Shown here in pieces: positions 58,036-64,000 of a stretch of 64,000 nucleotides of DNA (positions within the stretch are counted from its first letter, which is position 1; the number at the start of each line of letters is the position of its first letter). Where the stretch lies: assembly GCF_051513965.1 (NCBI RefSeq), contig NZ_CP195847.1, positions 2,418,001 through 2,482,000 on the forward strand. The letters are read 5' to 3'. This stretch comes from Paramicrobacterium sp051513965 (GTDB lineage Bacteria > Actinomycetota > Actinomycetes > Actinomycetales > Microbacteriaceae). A program made the translations under genes and the position numbers. The notes under the pieces are model-generated. The model ran no database searches. It was not told the DNA's origin and was given only the letters and a program-made list of their open reading frames with translations.

Positions 58036-59013
58036 TCAGCTCCGTGCTCTCGCGATGATCTCCTCGCGCGGGTTCTCCTGAGGTTCGAGATCGTGGAATG
58101 CCTTGAGGGCAGCCTCAGCTTCGGCGCTCAAGTGCGCGGGCACCGCGACCTGGATCTCTGCGAGCAGATCACCTGTGCCCTTGCTTGTCGTCACACCGCG
58201 ACCCTTCACACGCAGCACGCGGCCGCTCGGTGTTCCGGGCGCCACCTTGAGCTTGACCGTGTTGCCCTCAAGCGTGGGCACTTCGATCGTCGCTCCCAGC
58301 GTGGCCTCGACGAATGTGACGGGAACGCGTACGCGCAGGTTCAGCCCCTCACGTTCGAACACCGGGTGCTTGCGCACGTGCACGGTGAGCACGATGTCTC
58401 CCGCCGGTCCACCGTCCGGGGACGGCTGACCCTTTCCACGCAGCTTGATCTTCTGCCCGTCAGCGACACCCGCGGGAATCTTGACCTTGATCGGTCGCCC
58501 GTCGGAGGTCTGCAGCGTGATGGTGTCGCCCTTGGTCGCGGTCATGAAGTCGAGAGTGGTGGATGCCGTGACATCACGTCCCGGCGTCGGCCCTCCGAAG
58601 CCGCGGTAACCGCCGCTCGACTGCCCGAAGCGCCCGCTCCCGAACATGCCGCCGAGGATGTCGTCGAAGTCGGCCTGCTGGTAGCTGCCGCGCGTGCCTC
58701 CGCCGAACATACCGCCGAAGACGTCCTCGAAGCCTCCGGCGCCGCCCGCGGAGCCCGGTGCCGTGAATCGGGCACCGGACCCCATGGCGCGGACAGCGTC
58801 GTACTCCTTGCGCTGCTCCTCGTCGGAGAGCACAGCGTACGCCTCAGAGATCTCCTTGAACTTCGCTTCGGCCGCGGTGTCACCGGGATGGGAATCCGGG
58901 TGGTACTTGCGTGCCAGCTTGCGGTACGTCTTCTTGAGATCCGCCTGGCTCACGTCTTTGTCGACACCGAGGACTTTGTAGAAGTCCTTGTCGAACCAAT
59001 CTTGACTTGCCAT
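58036..59013 (-). CDS. dnaJ: DnaJ-type co-chaperone without zinc finger
   Basis: The protein has 325 residues: a J-domain with HPD in YHPDSHPGD, a Gly/Phe-rich linker with GGMFGGG repeats, then two beta-sandwich substrate domains. The CxxCxGxG zinc-finger repeats of class A DnaJ are absent, so this is a class B (CbpA-like) protein. It lies five bases after grpE. Confidence 0.92.
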   Translation of the reverse strand: MASQDWFDKDFYKVLGVDKDVSQADLKKTYRKLARKYHPDSHPGDTAAEAKFKEISEAYAVLSDEEQRKEYDAVRAMGSGARFTAPGSAGGAGGFEDVFGGMFGGGTRGSYQQADFDDILGGMFGSGRFGQSSGGYRGFGGPTPGRDVTASTTLDFMTATKGDTITLQTSDGRPIKVKIPAGVADGQKIKLRGKGQPSPDGGPAGDIVLTVHVRKHPVFEREGLNLRVRVPVTFVEATLGATIEVPTLEGNTVKLKVAPGTPSGRVLRVKGRGVTTSKGTGDLLAEIQVAVPAHLSAEAEAALKAFHDLEPQENPREEIIARARS

Positions 59014-59018
59014 GGCAC

Positions 59019-59684
59019 CTACTCAGCAGGAACGGCGACGACCACCTTGGCCGCTCGCAACAGCGTGTCTCCCACAAAGTAACCGGTCTGGACGACGTCG
59101 ACGATGGTCTCGACCTCGACGTCCTGGCTGGGCTGCTGGAAGATCGCCTCGTGCATGTTGTGGTCGAAGCGGTCTCCCTCAGCGCCGAAGGCGCTGAGGC
59201 CCAGTCGCTCAACCGCCTGACGCAGCTTCGACGCGATCTGGGCGAACGGGGTGTCGCCCTCAAGGTCTCCGTGCTTCTCGGCGCGATCGAGATCATCGAG
59301 AACGGGCAGCAGGGAGTTGAGTGCTGCCCCGGTGGCGCGCTGCTTCTCGATCTCGCGGTTCTCCTCGGTGCGCCGACGGTAGTTGGCGTACTCCGCGTTG
59401 ACCCGCTTCAGGTCGGTCAGCAGCTCGGTTTCGCGGTCGCTCTGCGCGCCTGCGCCAGAGCCCGCATCGTCGGTATCGGACTCAGCCGCCGCGAGGATGT
59501 CGTCGACTGTGAGCTCGTCCTCGGGTGCCGCCGAAGCGGCCCCCTCCTGTGCCGAGGGGTCGGAGGCGCCTGCCTCCGACCCCGTCGTCTGCTCAGGCTG
59601 ACGAACCTCACCGGTCTCCGGGTCGATGCGACGTTTGTCGTTCACCTTCGGCTCTTCGTCCGGATTCTGGTTCTTGTCAGTCAT
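59019..59684 (-). CDS. grpE: Nucleotide exchange factor GrpE
   Basis: This 221-residue DnaK exchange factor has an acidic, disordered N-terminus of about 90 residues, a long dimerisation helix (DLKRVNAEYANYRRRTEENREIEKQ) and the C-terminal beta-wing (FDHNMHEAIFQQPSQDVEVETIVDVVQTGYFVGD). It lies two bases after dnaK. Confidence 0.94.
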   Translation of the reverse strand: MTDKNQNPDEEPKVNDKRRIDPETGEVRQPEQTTGSEAGASDPSAQEGAASAAPEDELTVDDILAAAESDTDDAGSGAGAQSDRETELLTDLKRVNAEYANYRRRTEENREIEKQRATGAALNSLLPVLDDLDRAEKHGDLEGDTPFAQIASKLRQAVERLGLSAFGAEGDRFDHNMHEAIFQQPSQDVEVETIVDVVQTGYFVGDTLLRAAKVVVAVPAE

Positions 59685-59686
59685 AG

Positions 59687-61555
59687 TTACTTCTTCTCGT
59701 CCTCGTCGTCGACAACCTCGGCGTCCACAACGTCCTCATCGGAGTTGCCCTGGTCGCCCTGGCCCTCGGTGGGCTCACCGGCTGCCTGCGCCTGCTCACC
59801 CTCGGCCTGAGCCTGCGAGTAGATCGCCTCGCCGAGCTTGACCTGGCTCTCGTTGAGCTTATCGAAGGCGGTCTTCACGGCCTCGTCGTCGTCACCGGCG
59901 AGAGCGGACTTCAGCGAGTCGACATCGCCCTGGACCTCGGACTTGACGTCCTCGGGGAGCTTGTCCTCGTTGTCCTTGATGAGCTTCTCGATCGAGTACG
60001 CGAGCTGCTCAGCGTTGTTGCGGGTCTCAGCCTGCTCACGACGCTTCTTGTCCTCGGCCGCGTTCTCCTCGGCTTCGCGCACCATGCGGTCGATGTCGTC
60101 CTTCGAGAGCGACGAGCCGCCCGTGATGGTCATCGACTGCTCCTTGCCGGTGCCCTTGTCCTTCGCAGAGACGTGGACGATGCCGTTCGCGTCGATGTCG
60201 AAGGTGACCTCGATCTGCGGAATGCCGCGGGGAGCCGGAGCGATGCCGGTCAGTTCGAACGTTCCGAGGTTCTTGTTGTCGCGCGTGAACTCGCGCTCAC
60301 CCTGGAACACCTGGATGGCAACCGACGGCTGGTTGTCGTCTGCGGTCGTGAACGTCTCGCTGCGCTTGGTCGGGATGGCCGTGTTGCGCTCGATGAGCTT
60401 GGTCATCATTCCGCCCTTGGTCTCGATTCCGAGGCTCAGCGGGGTGACGTCGATGAGCAGAACGTCCTTGCGCTCGCCCTTCAGAACGCCAGCCTGCAGG
60501 GCAGCGCCGACGGCGACGACCTCGTCCGGGTTGACGCCCTTGTTCGCGTCCTTGCCGGTCTCCTTCTTGACGAGCTCGGCAACGGCGGGCATACGCGTCG
60601 ATCCACCGACGAGCACGACGTGCGCGATGTCGGCGACGTTGATGCCGGCCTCACGAATGACGTCGTTGAACGGCTTCTTGGTCCGCTCGAGCAGGTCGCT
60701 CGTCATGTTCTCGAACTGAGCGCGCGACAGCGTCTCGTCGAGGTTTGCCGGGCCGTTCTCGGTGAGCGAGAGGTAGGGAAGCTGGATGCTCGTGCTCGTC
60801 GAGCTCGAAAGCTCCTTCTTCGCCTGCTCAGCGGCCTCCTTGAGGCGCTGCTTCGCGATCTTGTCCTGCGAGACGTCGACACCCGTGGACTCCTTGAAGC
60901 GGGTGATCAGCCAGTCGACGACGCGCTGATCCCAGTCGTCTCCACCGAGACGGTTGTCACCGGAGGTCGCACGAACCTGAATGGTCGAGAAGTCGTCGTC
61001 CTTGCCCACCTCGAGAAGCGAGACGTCGAAGGTTCCACCACCGAGGTCGAACACAAGGATGAGCTCGTCTTCCTTGCCCTTGTCGAGGCCGTACGCGAGA
61101 GCCGCAGCGGTCGGCTCGTTGATGATGCGCAGAACGTTGAGGCCTGCGATCTCACCGGCCTCCTTGGTGGCCTGACGCTCAGCGTCGTTGAAGTATGCGG
61201 GGACCGTGATGACTGCGTCGGTGACGGAGTCGCCGAGGTACTGCTCAGCGTCGTGCTTCAGCTTCTGCAGAATGCGCGCCGAGATCTCCTGCGGCGTGTA
61301 CTTCTTGTCCTCAACGGTGAACGACCAGTCGGTGCCCATGTGGCGCTTGACCGATGCGATGGTGCGGTCGACGTTGGTGACCGCCTGGCGCTTCGCCGTC
61401 TCGCCGACGAGCACCTCGTTGTCCTTGGTGAAAGCCACCACGGACGGAGTAGTGCGCATTCCCTCGGCGTTCGCGATGACGGTGGGGTCACCACCCTCGA
61501 GAACGCTCACCACCGAGTTGGTGGTTCCGAGGTCGATACCTACTGCACGTGACAT
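59687..61555 (-). CDS. dnaK: Molecular chaperone DnaK (Hsp70)
   Basis: This 622-residue chaperone has the ATPase start AVGIDLGTTNSVVSVLEGG, FDLGGGTFDVS and VVLVGGSTRMPAV, the linker DVTPLSLGIETKGG and the substrate domain. The C-terminal acidic tail ends VVDDEDEKK. ATG at 61555 is chosen because AAGGAG precedes it. It is the first gene of the four-gene operon, behind two HAIR operators. Confidence 0.97.
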   Translation of the reverse strand: MSRAVGIDLGTTNSVVSVLEGGDPTVIANAEGMRTTPSVVAFTKDNEVLVGETAKRQAVTNVDRTIASVKRHMGTDWSFTVEDKKYTPQEISARILQKLKHDAEQYLGDSVTDAVITVPAYFNDAERQATKEAGEIAGLNVLRIINEPTAAALAYGLDKGKEDELILVFDLGGGTFDVSLLEVGKDDDFSTIQVRATSGDNRLGGDDWDQRVVDWLITRFKESTGVDVSQDKIAKQRLKEAAEQAKKELSSSTSTSIQLPYLSLTENGPANLDETLSRAQFENMTSDLLERTKKPFNDVIREAGINVADIAHVVLVGGSTRMPAVAELVKKETGKDANKGVNPDEVVAVGAALQAGVLKGERKDVLLIDVTPLSLGIETKGGMMTKLIERNTAIPTKRSETFTTADDNQPSVAIQVFQGEREFTRDNKNLGTFELTGIAPAPRGIPQIEVTFDIDANGIVHVSAKDKGTGKEQSMTITGGSSLSKDDIDRMVREAEENAAEDKKRREQAETRNNAEQLAYSIEKLIKDNEDKLPEDVKSEVQGDVDSLKSALAGDDDEAVKTAFDKLNESQVKLGEAIYSQAQAEGEQAQAAGEPTEGQGDQGNSDEDVVDAEVVDDEDEKK

Positions 61556-61632
61556 GTGTTTTCTCCTTCTGACCAGCCAGGTCTGGTGGCGTGGCACAAC
61601 TGATTGATGATCAAAGTCTTCGGGCACCTCGG

Positions 61633-61653
61633 GTTGAGTGCCTACGGCTCAAG
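61633..61653. promoter_or_regulatory. HAIR operator 1 of dnaK operon
   Basis: GTTGAGT-N7-GCTCAAG fits the HspR inverted repeat with one deviation at each outer or inner arm end. It overlaps the -10 element of the promoter at 61652-61679. Confidence 0.8.
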
Positions 61654-61679
61654 TTTATCGGGCCGAGATCAGCTGTCAA
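61652..61679 (-). promoter_or_regulatory. Promoter of the dnaK operon
   Basis: Read leftward, TTGACA (-35) is followed after 16 bases by TAAACT (-10). The leader to the dnaK ATG is about 90 bases. HAIR operator 1 covers the -10 region and operator 2 lies just upstream of the -35. Confidence 0.7.
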
Positions 61680-61694
61680 TTTTTCGGACCAAAA

Positions 61695-61715
61695 CTTGAG
61701 CACATTTGACTCAAC
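61695..61715. promoter_or_regulatory. HAIR operator 2 of dnaK operon
   Basis: CTTGAGC-N7-ACTCAAC matches the HspR repeat at 12 of 14 arm positions and lies 16 bases upstream of the -35 element. Confidence 0.8.
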
Positions 61716-61803
61716 TTTCAGGTTGGGCCGTTTATTCCCTAGCAGATCCGCCTCCTGTGGATGACTTTCATCCACACACCTCGGCTTTTTCTAGCGTCAA
61801 AGC

Positions 61804-62394
61804 ATGAATCACGTACGTCGCATTTTCACCGCGTTCTCCACGGGCATCCTCGCTCTCACGCTCACGCCGCTGCTCGGCGCGTGTTCCTCCACCGCCGCTG
61901 CCTCGCCATTTCCCGAGGCAAGCGCGCCAACCATCCCGCAGTTCTCCGACGAGGAAGCACTTGGCGCCGCGATGACCGTCTACGGCCATCTCGATCGCAT
62001 CATGCTGACAACCCGCTCAGCCGACTCGCGACGTTTCGCCATGTTCTCGAGCGCCACGACCCCTGAGCGCATGGCGTTACTGAAGACCGACGGCTCTTTC
62101 ATCGACCACGAGGTGTTCGTCCTCGGGCGCGCGACATACTTCAATACGACGCTGGTTGACCAGACTCGCACCGATGACACTCTCCGCATCCAGATCGCGC
62201 TGTGTCGCGACGTCTCGTCTCTCCGATTCATCGACCGGGAAGGCAAGCCAGACAGCACGTGGCAAGTCCGAGAGTACGTCCCGCACAGTGCCGTATTCGT
62301 TTGGGACCCGGAGAAGTCGCGACTGCTGATGGATCAGGCGGGCCCCTGGCACGACGAGTCCATCTGCGACAGGGGCGATTCCGCTGATTCCTGA
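61804..62394 (+). CDS. Lipoprotein, unknown function
   Basis: This 196-residue protein has a signal peptide ending in lipobox LGAC and an Ala/Ser/Pro linker. The mature domain (SDEEALGAAMTVYGHLDRIM to DESICDRGDSADS) has two Cys (LCRDV, ICDRG) and resembles small actinobacterial lipoproteins of unknown role. TAGCGT lies six bases before the ATG. Its 51 bases of upstream sequence share layout with the gene at 63959. Confidence 0.72.
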   Translation: MNHVRRIFTAFSTGILALTLTPLLGACSSTAAASPFPEASAPTIPQFSDEEALGAAMTVYGHLDRIMLTTRSADSRRFAMFSSATTPERMALLKTDGSFIDHEVFVLGRATYFNTTLVDQTRTDDTLRIQIALCRDVSSLRFIDREGKPDSTWQVREYVPHSAVFVWDPEKSRLLMDQAGPWHDESICDRGDSADS

Positions 62395-62485
62395 TGCTTT
62401 TCGCGTCCGCGAGCGGCGGCGCTTCCATTAACCTGAATGAGTCAGCGCGCCCGGGCGCCGAACCATCAGACGAGAGGATGCCGCA

Positions 62486-63883
62486 ATGCACGTCGAGTGG
62501 TGGAGCATCCTTCCCTTCGTCGCTCTGCTGCTCTGTATCGCGGTGCTCCCTCTGATCCCGGCGACCGAGCGCTCGTGGGAGAAGAACTCGGTCAAGCTCA
62601 TCGTGGCCCTGACTCTCGGGCTTCCGATCGCGGGATGGTTCATCGCGGCGGGAAGCGGCGACGTCGTTATCGGTGCGCTGATCGAGTACGCGCAGTTCAT
62701 TATCCTGCTGGGGTCACTGTTCGTCGCGTCGGGCGGCATCTTCCTCTCCGGAGACATCCGAGCGACGCCGCGCAACAACACGCTCTTCCTTGCGGTCGGC
62801 GGCGTGCTGGCATCCTTCATCGGCACCACTGGTGCCGCAATGCTCTTGATCCGCCCCATCCTCAACACGAACCAAGAGCGCACGCACCGCGTACACACCG
62901 TCGTCTTCACGATCTTCATCACGGCGAACTGCGGCGGTCTGCTGACTCCACTCGGTGATCCTCCTCTGTTCCTCGGGATGCTCCGCGGAGTTCCCTTCGA
63001 GTGGACCCTCAACCTCTGGCCGTATTGGCTCTTCGTGAACCTCGTTCTGCTTCTGACCTACTACGGCCTCGACCGTCGGGCGTACGCCACCGAGCCGGCG
63101 GAGCAGATCGAGAAAGACAACGCGACACAGACAAAGCTCGGTCTGCGAGGCGGCATCGGCCTGCTGTTTCTCGCGATGATCATCCTCGCTGTCGCGTTCG
63201 TCCCATCCGTCGATGCTCACGCGATCGAGACGGGAACCGCGCAGCTCGCGGATTGCATCCCATGGCGCGAGATCGTGATGATCGCAGCTGGAGCTGGTTC
63301 GCTGATCTTCGGCAACCGCGCGGCGAGATACGAGGACAACGGCTTCACCTGGGGTCCGATTCTGGAAGTCGCGGCGCTGTTCATCGGGATCTTCCTCACC
63401 ATGATGCCTGCGCTCGAGTTTCTCGGACAGGTCGCGCCGTCGCTGCCGCTCAACAACATCACGCTCTTCGTGTTTTCGGGCGGCCTCTCGTCTGTGCTCG
63501 ACAACGCGCCGACGTATGCCACCTTCTTCGAGATGGCCTCGCATGTGCCCGGCGACGCCCTGGTCGCCGGTGTGCCGGAGCATCTGCTCGTCGCGATCTC
63601 ACTCGGTTCTGTCTTCGGCGGGGCGATGACGTACATCGGCAATGGCCCGAACTTCATGACCAAATCGGTTGCGGATGCCGCGGGGGTAACCATGCCGAGC
63701 TTCGGCGGTTACATCCGCTGGTCACTCACGTACCTGTTGCCGACGCTCGCCGCCATGGTGCTGATCTTCCTCGCTGACGGGCTGTGGTGGAAGGTCGCCG
63801 GAATCGTGATCGCTCTCAGCCTCGCCGGCCGAGCGGTCTGGATGATCCGCAGGAGCAGCCACGAGCAGACGTTCACGAGCTAA
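62486..63883 (+). CDS. NhaD/CitM-like sodium:proton antiporter
   Basis: This 465-residue membrane protein of the ion-transporter superfamily has about eleven helices. The first half shows FIGTTGAAMLLIRPIL and TANCGGLLTPLGDPPLFLGML; the second shows LSSVLDNAPTYATFFEMA and GAMTYIGNGPNFMTKSVA, inverted-repeat hairpin motifs typical of NhaD/ArsB-like transporters. It probably exchanges sodium for protons. GAGAGGA precedes the start, and TAACCT (62429-62434) may be the -10 box. Confidence 0.82.
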   Translation: MHVEWWSILPFVALLLCIAVLPLIPATERSWEKNSVKLIVALTLGLPIAGWFIAAGSGDVVIGALIEYAQFIILLGSLFVASGGIFLSGDIRATPRNNTLFLAVGGVLASFIGTTGAAMLLIRPILNTNQERTHRVHTVVFTIFITANCGGLLTPLGDPPLFLGMLRGVPFEWTLNLWPYWLFVNLVLLLTYYGLDRRAYATEPAEQIEKDNATQTKLGLRGGIGLLFLAMIILAVAFVPSVDAHAIETGTAQLADCIPWREIVMIAAGAGSLIFGNRAARYEDNGFTWGPILEVAALFIGIFLTMMPALEFLGQVAPSLPLNNITLFVFSGGLSSVLDNAPTYATFFEMASHVPGDALVAGVPEHLLVAISLGSVFGGAMTYIGNGPNFMTKSVADAAGVTMPSFGGYIRWSLTYLLPTLAAMVLIFLADGLWWKVAGIVIALSLAGRAVWMIRRSSHEQTFTS

Positions 63884-63907
63884 CGCGGTGCTCGGGACGC
63901 CGCAGCA

Positions 63908-63958
63908 TCCTGTGGATAACTTTCACGCGACGCTTGTAGTTTTTCTACGCTGACACGC
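63908..63958 (+). promoter_or_regulatory. Upstream region with DnaA-box match, paired with 61753-61803
   Basis: TCCTGTGGAT-A-ACTTTCA is followed by a TTTTTCTA tract, and the ATG follows 51 bases after its start. The same motif and exactly the same 51-base distance occur at 61753-61803 before the lipoprotein gene. TACGCT (63946-63951) is a -10-like element seven bases from the ATG. TGTGGATAA (63911-63919) equals a DnaA box. Confidence 0.5.
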
Positions 63959-64000
63959 ATGGCGATTTCGAGACGACGACGGCTGCTGTCGATCTTCGCA
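63959..64000 (+). CDS. Start of a probable secreted or membrane protein, cut by window
   Basis: Only 14 codons are visible: MAISRRRRLLSIFA. Four arginines followed by a hydrophobic start look like a signal peptide or membrane anchor. The upstream region resembles that of the lipoprotein at 61804, suggesting shared control. Confidence 0.5.
   Translation, partial: MAISRRRRLLSIFA

Noticed and set aside
60173..61552. 459-codon open frame antisense to dnaK
   Set aside because: It mirrors dnaK codons in GC-rich DNA, has no family motif and shows the Arg/Val/Asp/Leu bias of a shadow frame.
57475..63919. Replication origin based on TGTGGATAA DnaA-box matches
   Set aside because: Only isolated single boxes are present, with no cluster, no A/T-rich unwinding region and no dnaA, dnaN or gyrase genes.

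Overview
The window is chromosomal DNA from a high-GC Gram-positive bacterium, most likely an actinobacterium of the family Microbacteriaceae. The signs are the GC-rich codon use, many GTG starts, the dnaK-grpE-dnaJ-hspR order with HspR (HAIR) operators, the adjacent clpS and DUF2017-type genes, several NarL/DesR-type two-component systems and many apparently leaderless promoters. No rRNA, tRNA, phage, transposase or CRISPR array was recognised. Almost everything is ordinary chromosomal gene content, with one small A/T-richer patch.

Left part (1-10 kb): the 3' end of an APC permease; a complete four-gene osmoprotectant (OpuC/ProVWX-like) ABC operon read leftward; a TrmH-type RNA methyltransferase; and a self-contained manganese module. 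That module is an ABC importer with an H-H-E-D metal site, an NRAMP transporter (mntH) and a DtxR-family regulator (mntR). Three copies of the palindrome TTTCGG-N4-CCGAAA lie at the ABC promoter and at the mntH promoter and are the likely MntR operators. A HAD-IIA phosphatase follows.

10.3-13 kb: an accessory patch with a coiled-coil two-TM membrane protein, two small lipoproteins and an XRE regulator. A 35-bp near-identical repeat with inverted-repeat arms stands upstream of both lipoprotein genes and of the regulator. This is the best candidate for an undescribed small system. Then come a septum-formation-like membrane protein, pyrE, an MMPL transporter, xth, an AEC carrier, an alpha/beta hydrolase, an orphan MetQ-type lipoprotein, luxS with a short-chain dehydrogenase, and leucine-type dehydrogenase.

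24.4-41 kb: a GC-rich low-complexity spacer holding a 28-bp perfect inverted repeat; a YhgE/Pip-type membrane protein with a degenerate ABC-ATPase-like partner; a DUF6421-like gene; a NarL-type two-component pair; a PoxB-like ThDP enzyme gene broken by two frameshifts; a NatAB-like ABC exporter; threonine aldolase; and a second two-component pair whose operon and neighbouring membrane gene share a GGGGGAAT-type motif.

41-64 kb: clpB lacking its N-domain under a HAIR operator; a third two-component operon; MFS and APC transporters; a GT4 glycosyltransferase; an Xi-class glutathione-transferase-like reductase; DUF2017/clpS; a Gfo/Idh oxidoreductase; folA-thyA; an RlmG/RsmC-like methyltransferase; two paralogous membrane proteins; the hspR heat-shock operon; a lipoprotein; an NhaD/CitM-like sodium:proton antiporter; and the first codons of a secreted protein whose 5' region matches that of the lipoprotein.
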